Shown: positions 19,225 through 27,844 of the stretch, one piece after another
How the letters are laid out: every line of letters starts with the position of its first letter
How positions within the stretch are numbered: the first letter of the stretch is position 1
Source of the DNA: Erythrobacter sp. Alg231-14
GTDB taxonomy: Bacteria; Pseudomonadota; Alphaproteobacteria; Sphingomonadales; Sphingomonadaceae
Direction: 5' to 3'
DNA length: 64,000 nucleotides
NCBI RefSeq assembly: GCF_900149685.1
Contig: NZ_LT702999.1
Location: 2,108,001-2,172,000 of the forward strand
Notes under the pieces: model-generated
What the model was told of the DNA's origin: nothing
Seen by the model: only the letters and a program-made list of their open reading frames with translations
Databases searched by the model: none
Translations under genes and position numbers: made by a program

Positions 19225-21423
19225 ATGATCCGCACAACCAAAATCCTGCTGGCCGGTACCGCCGCGCTGGCGTTGACCACCACCAGTTTAGCCAACGACC
19301 AACACGCCGATGAAAGCATCGGCATTCCAGGCGAATCCATCGAAAAGTTGGAGGCGCATGACGATCTCGAAGCGGAATTGGAGCAAGGCTCTCCCACGAT
19401 GGATTTTGGCACGTGGGGCGTCGGCACCGATTTGATCGACAACACGGTTGCTCCTGGCGATGATTTCAACGCCTACGTCAACGGAAAATGGATCGCTGCC
19501 AATGAAATCCCAGCTGACCGCCAACGGTTTGGCGCGTTCGACATGCTGCGCGAAGGGGCAACGCAAGATGTCCGTTCTTTGGTCCAAACGCTGGTTGCAT
19601 CAAACCCAGAGCCGGGCACACAAGCGCGCCGCATCGTGGATGCTTACAACGCGTATCTGAATGTCGAAGCAATTGACGCCAGCGGCCTCGCCCCGGCGCA
19701 ACCTTATTTGAACGCTATTTACGGTGCCGCCGATTTGGAAGCGTTGGTCCGCTTGTTCGGAACACCGGGTTACCCATCACTTGTAGGTGCGGGTGTGACG
19801 ATTGATGCACGCAACCCAACCGATTACGCCGTCGGCATCGGCTTTGACGGTATGGGTCTGCCCGATCGCGATTACTATTTGGTCGATTCCGAAAGCAATT
19901 TGGAAATTCGCGCGAAATATATCGAATATCTCAAAACCATGCTCGGCGCGGCAGGATATGCCGATCCTGCCGGTGCTGCGGCCGCAGTCTATGCCTTTGA
20001 AAGCAAGGTAGCTGTGCTGGAATGGGCGCGCCCGGTTCTGCGGATGCCACAATTGACATACAATGAGCTAACGCCGGAAGAATTGACCGCGATGGCGGGT
20101 GATTTCCCAATTGCGGCGCTGCTTGAATCATCGCAACTGGATGGCCAATCGCGCTTTCTTGCGCGGCAATTGCCGCCCACCGATGAAGAAATTGAGAGCA
20201 TGGGATTGACCCCAGAACAGCTCGAAATGATTGGCGGCGGTTTGCCGGCTATGATGGAATTACTGACGCAAACGCCGCTTGCAACGATCAAAGCCTACAT
20301 GGCCACGCGCTTCCTTTCTGGAAACGCTGCGGTTCTTTCCAGCGATCTGGATAAGGCCAATTTCGACTTTTACGGCAAAACCATCAGCGGCCGGGAAGAA
20401 CAGCAAGAACGCTGGAAACGCGCTATTGGAGCGGTTGAGGGGTCCATCGGTGAACAACTCGGCGCGCTGTATGTTGACGAATACTTCCCCGAAACCAGCA
20501 AAGCCCGCATGGACGAGCTGGTGGCGAATCTGACACGGTCGATGAACACCGCGCTCGACAACAATGAATGGATGACGCCTGAAACCATTGCCGAAGCGCG
20601 CGCAAAACTGAACGGCTTTGTTCCGATGATCGGCTATCCTGGTGAATTCAAAACCTACGAAGGTTTGGAAATCTCTGCTGACGATCCGCTGGCCAACAGG
20701 ATGGCAACGGCGCGCTGGGATGATGCGGATTCGCGCGCGCGGTTGGGTACGCAAGTTGATCCAAGCGAATGGGGCATGTTCCCACAAACGGTGAACGCCT
20801 ATTACTCGCCTTTGACCAATCGGATCGTCTTCCCTGCAGCCATTCTACAACCACCATTTTTCAACGCAGATGCAGATCCGGCGGTGAATTATGGCGGGAT
20901 CGGCGCGGTGATCGGCCACGAGATCGGCCATGGTTACGACGATCAGGGTTCGCAATTCGATGCGACCGGCACATTGCGCAATTGGTGGCAGGACCAAGAC
21001 CGCGCCGGCTTTGTTCAATTCACTGATCAAATGGCCGGCTTTATCGAAGCTTATTGCCCCGTTGACAGTCCTGAAGGCCCTGTTTGCCTAAGGGGTGGAC
21101 AATCCATGGGTGAAACATTGGGCGATGTAGTCGGATTGCAGATGGCGTATCGTGCGTATCGCCTTTCGCTGAACGGCGAAGAGGCGCCAGTTATCGATGG
21201 TCTGAGCGGCGACCAACGTTTCTTCCTTGGCTTTGCACAAATCTGGCGCGGAATGGAACGTGAGGCGAGCCTACGCAACCGGGTGATGACTGCGAACCAC
21301 CCTCCTGGCGAGTTCCGCTTGAACAACGCGGTCCGTCATCTTGATGCGTGGTATGATGCGTTTGAAGTGACAGAAGATCACGCCTTGTACTTGCCGCCGG
21401 AAGAACGCGTCAGAATTTGGTAA
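19225..21423 (+). CDS. M13 family zinc metallopeptidase, exported
   Basis: Neprilysin/PepO-like endopeptidase of 732 residues from the ATG at 19225, which has a ribosome site (aggg) upstream; a GTG nine codons earlier is less likely. A signal peptide ends in TTTSLA before NDQHADES. The N-terminal M13 domain starts NTVAPGDDFNAYVNGKW. The catalytic domain has the zinc site HEIGH at residues 565-569 (with VIGHEIGHGYDDQG) and the third ligand in GETLGDVVGLQMAY. The C-terminal VRIW ending matches the family's xxxW end, which closes the active site. It presumably degrades peptides in the periplasm. uppP is 43 nt downstream. Confidence 0.95.
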   Translation: MIRTTKILLAGTAALALTTTSLANDQHADESIGIPGESIEKLEAHDDLEAELEQGSPTMDFGTWGVGTDLIDNTVAPGDDFNAYVNGKWIAANEIPADRQRFGAFDMLREGATQDVRSLVQTLVASNPEPGTQARRIVDAYNAYLNVEAIDASGLAPAQPYLNAIYGAADLEALVRLFGTPGYPSLVGAGVTIDARNPTDYAVGIGFDGMGLPDRDYYLVDSESNLEIRAKYIEYLKTMLGAAGYADPAGAAAAVYAFESKVAVLEWARPVLRMPQLTYNELTPEELTAMAGDFPIAALLESSQLDGQSRFLARQLPPTDEEIESMGLTPEQLEMIGGGLPAMMELLTQTPLATIKAYMATRFLSGNAAVLSSDLDKANFDFYGKTISGREEQQERWKRAIGAVEGSIGEQLGALYVDEYFPETSKARMDELVANLTRSMNTALDNNEWMTPETIAEARAKLNGFVPMIGYPGEFKTYEGLEISADDPLANRMATARWDDADSRARLGTQVDPSEWGMFPQTVNAYYSPLTNRIVFPAAILQPPFFNADADPAVNYGGIGAVIGHEIGHGYDDQGSQFDATGTLRNWWQDQDRAGFVQFTDQMAGFIEAYCPVDSPEGPVCLRGGQSMGETLGDVVGLQMAYRAYRLSLNGEEAPVIDGLSGDQRFFLGFAQIWRGMEREASLRNRVMTANHPPGEFRLNNAVRHLDAWYDAFEVTEDHALYLPPEERVRIW

Positions 21424-21436
21424 CCGAGATTGACAT

Positions 21437-21466
21437 GGCCCGCGCTTCCTACAAGGAACGCGGGCC
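21437..21466 (+). promoter_or_regulatory. RBS-sequestering hairpin abutting the uppP start codon
   Basis: A near-perfect inverted repeat (ggcccgcgcttcc and ggaacgcgggcc, one bulged base, 5-base loop) fills the space immediately before the uppP ATG at 21467. Its right arm contains the only good Shine-Dalgarno sequence (aaggaa). Folding would hide that site, so translation of uppP is probably controlled by this hairpin. It may also serve as the 3' end of the M13 peptidase mRNA. Confidence 0.6.
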
Positions 21467-22312
21467 ATGACTTTTCTACAAATGCTCATCATCGCGGTGG
21501 TCCAAGGAATCACCGAGTTTTTGCCCATATCTTCATCGGGGCATCTGATCTTGATTTCGGTCTTCACCGGGTTCGAAGATCAAGGACCGATGATCGATAT
21601 TGCGGTCCATGTCGGCTCGCTCTTGGCCATCATCGTCTACTTTTTTAAAGATGTGATGGGCCTCGCACGCGGTGGTTTCGCCAGCGTCGGCATCGGCAAA
21701 GCCCCGGCCGAGCGTAAATTGTTCTGGTGGATTGTGTTGGGCACAATCCCGGCGGTGATTTTCGGTTTTGCGATCAAACTGGGCTTCCTCAATGGCTTTG
21801 TTGAAAGCACCTTTGGCATTCCCATTATCGAAGAAGACCTTCTTGCCTCCATCCGGTTTACCGATCTGATCGCGACCAATTTGATTGTCTATGGCATCCT
21901 GTTGGGTCTGGCCGACTACTTCGGTAAAGAAGAAAAAACCTTCGAACAGATGACGTGGCGTGATGGCCTTTTGGTCGGCATGGCACAGGCCTTGGCCTTG
22001 GTTCCCGGCACAAGCCGTTCGGGCGTCACAATGACCGCGGCCCGATTGTTGGGTTACGGCCGGTTCGAAGCGGCGCGGTTCTCTTTCCTATTGTCGATCC
22101 CGGCGGTGGCCGGTGCGGGCGTTTTGATCATTCCAGACTTATTGGAAGCGGACAGTTCGTTGTTGCTCGAAGCGGTCATTACTGGCGCAATGACATTTGT
22201 TGCGGCGTTCGCGACCATGGCGTTCTTAATGAATTTCCTCAAACGCGCATCCATGATGGTGTTCGTCCTCTACCGGGTCGCGATGGGTTGTGCGTTGCTG
22301 TATTTCTTCTGA
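21467..22312 (+). CDS. uppP: Undecaprenyl-diphosphatase (UppP/BacA)
   Basis: Integral membrane phosphatase of 281 residues that recycles undecaprenyl diphosphate for peptidoglycan and glycan export. The two family signatures are present: QGITEFLPISSSGH near residues 13-26 (Glu17 is the presumed catalytic acid) and PGTSRSGVTMTAA, with Arg and Ser at the active site. About eight hydrophobic segments are seen. The start codon directly follows a hairpin that includes its ribosome site (see 21437-21466). Co-location with exosortase-type glycan genes is not close enough to call an operon. Confidence 0.95.
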   Translation: MTFLQMLIIAVVQGITEFLPISSSGHLILISVFTGFEDQGPMIDIAVHVGSLLAIIVYFFKDVMGLARGGFASVGIGKAPAERKLFWWIVLGTIPAVIFGFAIKLGFLNGFVESTFGIPIIEEDLLASIRFTDLIATNLIVYGILLGLADYFGKEEKTFEQMTWRDGLLVGMAQALALVPGTSRSGVTMTAARLLGYGRFEAARFSFLLSIPAVAGAGVLIIPDLLEADSSLLLEAVITGAMTFVAAFATMAFLMNFLKRASMMVFVLYRVAMGCALLYFF

Positions 22313-22403
22313 TCCGCGTGGTCATTGCGCGCGCTGGGGAACCTTTGCGCCCCGCCGTTCATTGGTGGAATGTAGAGCATGAACAAAAGGCTTTAGAAAT
22401 CTG

Positions 22404-22670
22404 ATGGCGTTGCTGTTGTTGATCACTGTTGGCGTGACTGCGGGCTGGTTTGCCTCAATCATCGCGCGCACCGAAGCGGTCGGTGACATAATGTGGCAAA
22501 TCGCCACTGCGCTGGTGGCCAGCATCGCAGTGGGATTGTTCCTAAATTCGGGCACGGTGCTGGGTGGATTGTCCTTGATTGCACTCGGATCCGCATGCCT
22601 TGCGGCGATAGCAGCCTTGATTGCGTATCACGCTATTGCTGCGCGCAAAACGGACGGCGCAGACATCTAA
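22404..22670 (+). CDS. Small membrane protein
   Basis: An 88-residue protein with three hydrophobic segments (about residues 2-20, 28-50 and 54-74) and a charged C-terminus. The pattern resembles small GlsB/YeaQ-like transglycosylase-associated membrane proteins, but I cannot assign it firmly. The ATG at 22404 follows uppP by 91 nt, without a clear terminator in between. Confidence 0.65.
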   Translation: MALLLLITVGVTAGWFASIIARTEAVGDIMWQIATALVASIAVGLFLNSGTVLGGLSLIALGSACLAAIAALIAYHAIAARKTDGADI

Positions 22671-22716
22671 AATTGCTCTTCGACGGCCGCGTTCGCAAGT
22701 CGAATGGACGGGTTAA

Positions 22717-23655
22717 TCAAACGGGATCGGCGCTTGAACCTCTGCCCCCGCGCAGGTGGTATTCCTGTGTCCCGCGGTTCACGACATTATCGACATCAAT
22801 GATCGCAGAATTCGCGTACGTGAAGCTGGGTGCGAGATTGCGGTACAGCCGGTCAAAGTCGCGCTCGACCGTTTGGCGGTACAAATCATCAAAACTTTCG
22901 ATCACGAAATAGGTCGGTTGAAGATCGCTGATGACGTAATCCGTTCGCATCACCCGATCGACATTCAGCATGATCCGATTGGGGCTTTTCGCTTCGACAG
23001 CAAATTGCGCCTCTGTTGGGCCGGACAAGATCCCAGCACCGTATGCGCGAATGCCGTCGGCCTCTTCGATCAGGCCGAATTCCACCGTGTACCAATACAG
23101 TGCGCCCAAGGCTTTAAGCCGGTTGTAGCGCATGGCCTTCCACCCGGCGCGGCCATATTCCTGCATATAGTCGGCATAGACCGGATCGGTCAGCATCGGC
23201 ACATGGCCGAACACATCGTGGAAGACGTCGGGTTCCTGAATATAGTCGAATGTTTCGCGAGTGCGGATGAAATTGCCAGCGGGGAAACGGCGGTTGGCCA
23301 AATGCCAGAAAAACACGTGATCGGGGATCAACATGGGCACCGGCACCACGCTCCACCCGGTTAATTTGTCCAACTCTTCGGTAAGGCGCGCAAATTCAGG
23401 AACGCCCCCGCGCGACAGATCCAGCTTATCAAGACCGGCGATAAAGGCGCTCGCCGCGCGGCCCGGTAGGATGTCCATTTGACGCGCGAACAGATCGTCC
23501 CAGATTGCGTCATCGTCCGCTCCATAGGCGGTTTGCGCAGGTTCCAGCCAATCATCCCCAAGATGCGCGGGTTTGACGAGCGGCGCAGTGAAGACATCTG
23601 CGGGCAGGTCTGGCAAACGGGTAAAGTCGGTTTCGTCTGTATCGAGAGCGGTCAT
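22717..23655 (-). CDS. phhA: Phenylalanine 4-monooxygenase
   Basis: Iron and tetrahydropterin-dependent hydroxylase converting phenylalanine to tyrosine, 312 residues. The iron ligands are visible as His146 and His151 (FHDVFGHVPML) and Glu192 (YWYTVEFGLIEE). The conserved RRFPAGNFIRTRE stretch is also present. The start is the ATG at 23655; a 14-base inverted repeat lies 4-17 bases upstream. The gene diverges from a polyphosphate kinase gene. No homogentisate pathway gene or Lrp/AsnC regulator is next to it. Confidence 0.95.
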   Translation of the reverse strand: MTALDTDETDFTRLPDLPADVFTAPLVKPAHLGDDWLEPAQTAYGADDDAIWDDLFARQMDILPGRAASAFIAGLDKLDLSRGGVPEFARLTEELDKLTGWSVVPVPMLIPDHVFFWHLANRRFPAGNFIRTRETFDYIQEPDVFHDVFGHVPMLTDPVYADYMQEYGRAGWKAMRYNRLKALGALYWYTVEFGLIEEADGIRAYGAGILSGPTEAQFAVEAKSPNRIMLNVDRVMRTDYVISDLQPTYFVIESFDDLYRQTVERDFDRLYRNLAPSFTYANSAIIDVDNVVNRGTQEYHLRGGRGSSADPV

Positions 23656-23658
23656 GTC

Positions 23659-23672
23659 GTATCATGTGATAC
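23659..23672. promoter_or_regulatory. Operator-like inverted repeat between phhA and ppk2
   Basis: GTATCA-TG-TGATAC gives perfect 6-base arms around a 2-base centre. It begins 4 bases upstream of the phhA start codon and 47 bases upstream of the ppk2 start. Its position would suit a repressor site or an RNA hairpin that blocks phhA translation. Confidence 0.45.
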
Positions 23673-23718
23673 TACCTTGGGCGCGAAACCACAATCATTG
23701 TGAAGGAAGGACAAGGCC

Positions 23719-24495
23719 ATGGCCATCAAAGGCAAAGATTACCGTAAGGCTTTGGAGCCGATGACCGAAGAATTGGTCGGGATGGCGCGTTGGGCGCGGA
23801 CCACCGGCGCGCGCGTCGTGGTATTGTTCGAAGGGCGTGACACGGCAGGAAAGGGCGGCGCAATTCGCGCAGTCCGGGACAAGCTGAATCCACGCCAATG
23901 CCGCACCGTTGCCTTGTCCAAGCCGAGCGAGGACGAGCAGACGCAATGGTATTTTCAACGTTACATTCAACACTTACCCAGTGCGGGTGAAATCATCCTG
24001 TTCGATCGATCATGGTACAATCGGGCCGGGGTTGAACAAGTGATGGGCTATGCCAACCAACCGCAAGTCGATCGGTTCTTGGAACAAGTACCGGTGTTTG
24101 AAAAGCTGCTCACCGATGATGGAATTATGCTGTTCAAATATTGGCTGACGACAGATCAGGACAATCAGGAAGAGCGTCTGCGCGAACGGTTGGATGATCC
24201 GTTGAAGCGTTGGAAATTGTCGCCGGTAGATCTGGCCGCGCGAGAGAAATACGACGCCTATACCGAAGCACGTGAAGCGATGTTGAAGGCGACCCACTGT
24301 GACCACGCGCCGTGGACCTTGGTCGATTTCAACGATCAGAAACGCGGACGTCTCACCTTGATCCGCGATTTGCTTGACCGGCTGCCAGATACGCATGTTG
24401 AACCGCCGAAGATCGAGTTTCCCGATATGGACGATGATATGCGCAAAGAAAGCTATTCCGTGATGAAGCCAATAAAGGATTACCCTTTAGACTGA
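23719..24495 (+). CDS. ppk2: Polyphosphate kinase 2 family protein
   Basis: 258-residue PPK2 kinase using polyphosphate to phosphorylate nucleotides. Walker A is FEGRDTAGKGG (Lys45), the catalytic lid contains SKPSEDEQTQWYFQRY, and Walker B is LFDRSWYNRAGVE. The RWKLSPVDLAAREKYDAYT segment is also conserved. It is a single-domain (class I type) enzyme, which in this family usually phosphorylates nucleoside diphosphates. A ribosome site (gaaggaagg) lies upstream. Its 3' end overlaps the convergent MaoC-like gene by 9 nt. Confidence 0.93.
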   Translation: MAIKGKDYRKALEPMTEELVGMARWARTTGARVVVLFEGRDTAGKGGAIRAVRDKLNPRQCRTVALSKPSEDEQTQWYFQRYIQHLPSAGEIILFDRSWYNRAGVEQVMGYANQPQVDRFLEQVPVFEKLLTDDGIMLFKYWLTTDQDNQEERLRERLDDPLKRWKLSPVDLAAREKYDAYTEAREAMLKATHCDHAPWTLVDFNDQKRGRLTLIRDLLDRLPDTHVEPPKIEFPDMDDDMRKESYSVMKPIKDYPLD

Positions 24496-25338
24496 CGCGT
24501 TCGCTTTCGTGATTTGCCTGCCGTCGGAAGCGAAGGCCCCCAATTCATAGCCCCCGTCAGTCGCGCGCATTGCAAGGTGCAATTCCTCGTCTGCGATTGC
24601 CGGTGAGACGCCCCGAAATTCAAATCGGCGCACTCGGTTCCCACCCAATTCACGCGCGGTCAATTGCAACAACGCGCTTGCGGTTAGGGGGCCGTGAACG
24701 ACCAACCCACGATACCGTTCTACATCGCGTGCATAGGGCGCATCGTAATGGATGCGATGGGTGTTGAATGTGAGAGCGGAATAACGAAACAACAAAGCCG
24801 GCGACGGTCGCAGTGTGCGGGTTGCATCCCATTGTGCCGGGTCAAATCGACCATCACTGGGCGCAGGCGGGCTGAACGGTGCATCTTTCTCCGCCGCGTC
24901 GCGATAAACCAGTGTCTGCGTTTCCCGCACGGAAAGGTAGCCATTGGCGATCGTTTCGTGATCCACATTCACAAACGCAAGCGTCCCCGTGCTGCCTTCC
25001 TTTTCTTTGATCGATGCGACCGTGCTCGTCCGCTCAATCTGAGACCCAATGGCGATAGGTGCGCAAAATTCTATCGTGCTTGACGCCCACATTCGGCGCG
25101 GCATCGGGAATGGGGGAAGGAAGCTGTCGTCGGAGGTGTCGCGCGCCGGGTGACCATCATCGCCCAACGCGCCGGTAGCCGCGTCGGGTGTGCAAAGGGC
25201 AAAGTGCACCCCTTGAGGCATGATCGCTTGGTCGGGCGTCGCTAGGTCAAATGTCGAAAGCCAGCGTTGGGCGAAGCTTTCGTCCAATCGATCCGATGCG
25301 CGCACTTCGCGCCCAATCCATGCGGAGAAATCGGTCAC
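24487..25338 (-). CDS. MaoC-like (HTD2/FAS1-like) dehydratase
   Basis: 283-residue double hot-dog protein of the FAS1-like dehydratase family that includes HTD2 and mesaconyl-C4-CoA hydratases. The N-terminal half has PMPRRMWASSTIEF and the C-terminal half LTFNTHRIHYDAPYARDVE followed by GLVVHGPLTA. The starting codon is GTG, overlapped by the last base of the upstream thiolase's TAG. It is the last gene of an acyl-CoA operon. The reaction is probably hydration or dehydration of an unsaturated acyl-CoA, with substrate unknown. Confidence 0.88.
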   Translation of the reverse strand: MTDFSAWIGREVRASDRLDESFAQRWLSTFDLATPDQAIMPQGVHFALCTPDAATGALGDDGHPARDTSDDSFLPPFPMPRRMWASSTIEFCAPIAIGSQIERTSTVASIKEKEGSTGTLAFVNVDHETIANGYLSVRETQTLVYRDAAEKDAPFSPPAPSDGRFDPAQWDATRTLRPSPALLFRYSALTFNTHRIHYDAPYARDVERYRGLVVHGPLTASALLQLTARELGGNRVRRFEFRGVSPAIADEELHLAMRATDGGYELGAFASDGRQITKANASV

Positions 25339-26564
25339 TAAACCGCCCGTTCAAACACCGCCGCGATGCCTTGTCCGCCGCCGATGCACATTGTTTCCAA
25401 CCCATAGCGGACCTCGCGCCGGTGCATTTCGTGGGCCATGTCGGCCAGAATTCTGCCTCCGGTTGCGCCAATTGGGTGGCCCAAAGAAATGCCCGATCCA
25501 TTGACGTTCAAAATGTCGCGGCGGCTGTCGTCGCCGCTCCATCCCCAACCTTTCAAAACGGCGAGGACTTGGGGAGCGAACGCTTCGTTCAATTCGACCA
25601 GATCGATATCGTCCCATGAATATCCGCGTCGTTCAAACAATCGCTCGACCGCAGGGACAGGGCCGATACCCATACGCGATGGATCGCATCCGGCTGCTGC
25701 CCAGCCACCAAACCAAAGGCTTGGCGTGAGGCCTAGTTCATCCAATTTGTCTTCGGCCACCACAAGGCAGGCTGCGCCCGCATCGTTTTGCTGGCTGGCA
25801 TTGCCGGCGGTGACGATGGCATCGGGATCACGTTTCAGATCAAGCGCGCGCAATTTGCCCAATGTCTCCATCGATGCATCGGCGCGGAAACCTTCGTCTT
25901 GGGCAAAGGTCACCGGATCGCCGCGCCGCTGTGGAACGTCAACGGGCACCAATTGCGCATCAAATTTGCCAGCATCCCATGCGGCGGCGGCGTTGCCGTG
26001 TGAACGCACAGCGTAGGCGTCGGCATCCTCGCGGCTAATGTCATAATCTTTTGCGAGATTTTCGGCGGTTTCGATCATGCCGGTGATCACGCCAAATCGT
26101 TCGATCGGTTGGCTCATTAATCGCCCGCGCGACAAACGATCGTGCAAAGTGATGTCACCCATACGCGCGCCGCCACGCCCTTGTGTTGTGTAATGTTCGA
26201 CGTTTGACATGCTTTCGCAACCGCCCGCCACGACCACATCGGCCATCCCGGTTTCCACCATCATCGCGGCGTTCGCCACAGCCTGAAGGCCAGATCCGCA
26301 GCGGCGATCCAATTGGTATCCCGGCACTTCGAGCGGAAGGCCAGCTGCCAGCCACGACCAGTGACCGATCGCGGGCGCTTCTGCGTTGCCGTAGCCTTGC
26401 GAAAAGACCACATCATCGACTCTTTCGGGATCAATCCCCGACCGTTCCACCAACGCTTTTAAGATGATGGCGCCCAACTCTCCGGCGTTAAGGCTGGAAA
26501 GCCCACCAAGGAATTTGCCCACGGGAGTGCGCAAGGGCGAAACAATTGCTGCTCTTCTAGTCAT
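25338..26564 (-). CDS. Acetyl-CoA C-acyltransferase (thiolase)
   Basis: 408-residue thiolase. Nucleophile Cys89 lies in DRRCGSGLQAV, His363 in SLGHPIGATGG and Cys393 in TMCIGGGQG, so all catalytic residues are present. Its likely role is thiolytic cleavage at the end of a degradation pathway. It overlaps the CoA-transferase stop by 1 nt (TAATG) and the next gene by 1 nt, so the genes are translationally coupled. It is not a close duplicate of the thiolase at 11385, as the active-site flanks differ. Confidence 0.94.
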   Translation of the reverse strand: MTRRAAIVSPLRTPVGKFLGGLSSLNAGELGAIILKALVERSGIDPERVDDVVFSQGYGNAEAPAIGHWSWLAAGLPLEVPGYQLDRRCGSGLQAVANAAMMVETGMADVVVAGGCESMSNVEHYTTQGRGGARMGDITLHDRLSRGRLMSQPIERFGVITGMIETAENLAKDYDISREDADAYAVRSHGNAAAAWDAGKFDAQLVPVDVPQRRGDPVTFAQDEGFRADASMETLGKLRALDLKRDPDAIVTAGNASQQNDAGAACLVVAEDKLDELGLTPSLWFGGWAAAGCDPSRMGIGPVPAVERLFERRGYSWDDIDLVELNEAFAPQVLAVLKGWGWSGDDSRRDILNVNGSGISLGHPIGATGGRILADMAHEMHRREVRYGLETMCIGGGQGIAAVFERAV

Positions 26565-27805
26565 TATCGGTCCTTATCAGAGAGGGCCAGGGTCCCGGCA
26601 TCCACCAATTTGCCAATGGCACCGCTCGACAGTCCCAAACGCTCTGCCAAAACTTCCTCAGAATGTTGGCCCAGATATGGGGCTGGTGCCGGATCGGCCG
26701 GTGTTTGTTCTGGTATGTTCGCAAAAGAACGCGCCGCCGGGTATTCAAAGCCTGATGGGTTTGCCGGCGAAGGGCCAAACATAGGATTGCCGCCAACCAA
26801 TGCTGGATCGTTCGCGGCCTCATGCGCAGTGCGGTATTTCTCAAAAGTGCACCCTTTGGCGCCCATGCGGGCCTCCAGCGTCTTGTAATCGAGACCGCTG
26901 GCAACATTCTGGAAAATGTCGAACAAAGCGTGACGATGTTTGAAACGCGGATCATCACCGTCTGAAAATTTGACGCCTACGTTGGCTTCTAATTCGCCAA
27001 TTGGCTCGGCAACGTCGAACGCTTCGACAAGGCCGTGCCATTGTTTTGATGTAAGGGCCGCGACCATAAAGCGCACGCCGTCTTTGCTGCGGAAATCGCG
27101 ACCAAACGCGCCCCAGATTGCATTACCCAGCCGCTCTCGGTCCGATCCGCGATAAAGCATTTCGGCCATTAGTCCGGCATTGGCGGTGGTTCCAATCGCC
27201 ACATCGCCCAATGGCACGCGCACTTCGCTTCCTGCGCCGCCACCGTCGCGATGGCGCAACGCGGCCAACAGAGCAAAAGCGCAATAGGCACCCGTGATGA
27301 AATCCCATGCAGGCAGGACTTGATTGACCGGCGGTGCAGTTTGCAAATCCCATTCCTCCGGCCCGGTCATCAACGGATAACCGCTGGCCGCGTTGACGGT
27401 GAAATCCATCGCTTGTCGTCCATCGTGCCACCCCATGATCCGCACCGATGTCATATCGGGAGCGCCATCGGGTTGAGCGACTTTCATTGCGGCGTGCGAC
27501 AGAAAGCTCTTTTCCGGCAGGTTCGTGATGCACTGACCTGTGTTTGCTGCCAAGGCGACGCACAATTCGCGCCCTTCGCCGCTGCGCAAATCAAGCGCGA
27601 CCGATTTCTTGGCGCGGTTCAAATTCTCCCATGACAGCGAACGACCTTCTTTGGTCAGCATATAGCGATCGTAGTCGAGGCCGCCCGCTTTGTGATCCAC
27701 GCGGATGACTTCCGCGCCCATTTGCGCGCAATACAGCCCCGCTGTCGGTGACGCGACGAAACTGGAAACCTCGACGATCGAGAGGTCATTGAGTAGCTGA
27801 TACAA
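26564..27805 (-). CDS. Family III CoA-transferase (CaiB/BaiF type)
   Basis: 413-residue protein with a family III fold: N-terminal Rossmann part (YCAQMGAEVIRVDHKAGGLDYDR), the LNRAKKSVALDLRSGEGRE stretch, and a C-terminal GQHSEEVLAERLGLS segment. These enzymes move CoA between carboxylic acids through an aspartyl intermediate; the usual catalytic Asp is not obvious here, since the expected position reads MSQ/ASGYPLMTGPEE instead. The start is probably TTG, preceded by aagga. It lies 39 nt downstream of an acyl-CoA dehydrogenase gene and may activate the substrate of the operon. Check the catalytic Asp before assigning activity. Confidence 0.87.
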   Translation of the reverse strand: MYQLLNDLSIVEVSSFVASPTAGLYCAQMGAEVIRVDHKAGGLDYDRYMLTKEGRSLSWENLNRAKKSVALDLRSGEGRELCVALAANTGQCITNLPEKSFLSHAAMKVAQPDGAPDMTSVRIMGWHDGRQAMDFTVNAASGYPLMTGPEEWDLQTAPPVNQVLPAWDFITGAYCAFALLAALRHRDGGGAGSEVRVPLGDVAIGTTANAGLMAEMLYRGSDRERLGNAIWGAFGRDFRSKDGVRFMVAALTSKQWHGLVEAFDVAEPIGELEANVGVKFSDGDDPRFKHRHALFDIFQNVASGLDYKTLEARMGAKGCTFEKYRTAHEAANDPALVGGNPMFGPSPANPSGFEYPAARSFANIPEQTPADPAPAPYLGQHSEEVLAERLGLSSGAIGKLVDAGTLALSDKDR

Positions 27806-27844
27806 AGGTGGTGTCCTTAATAACTGACAAGGATCGCGGCGGGA

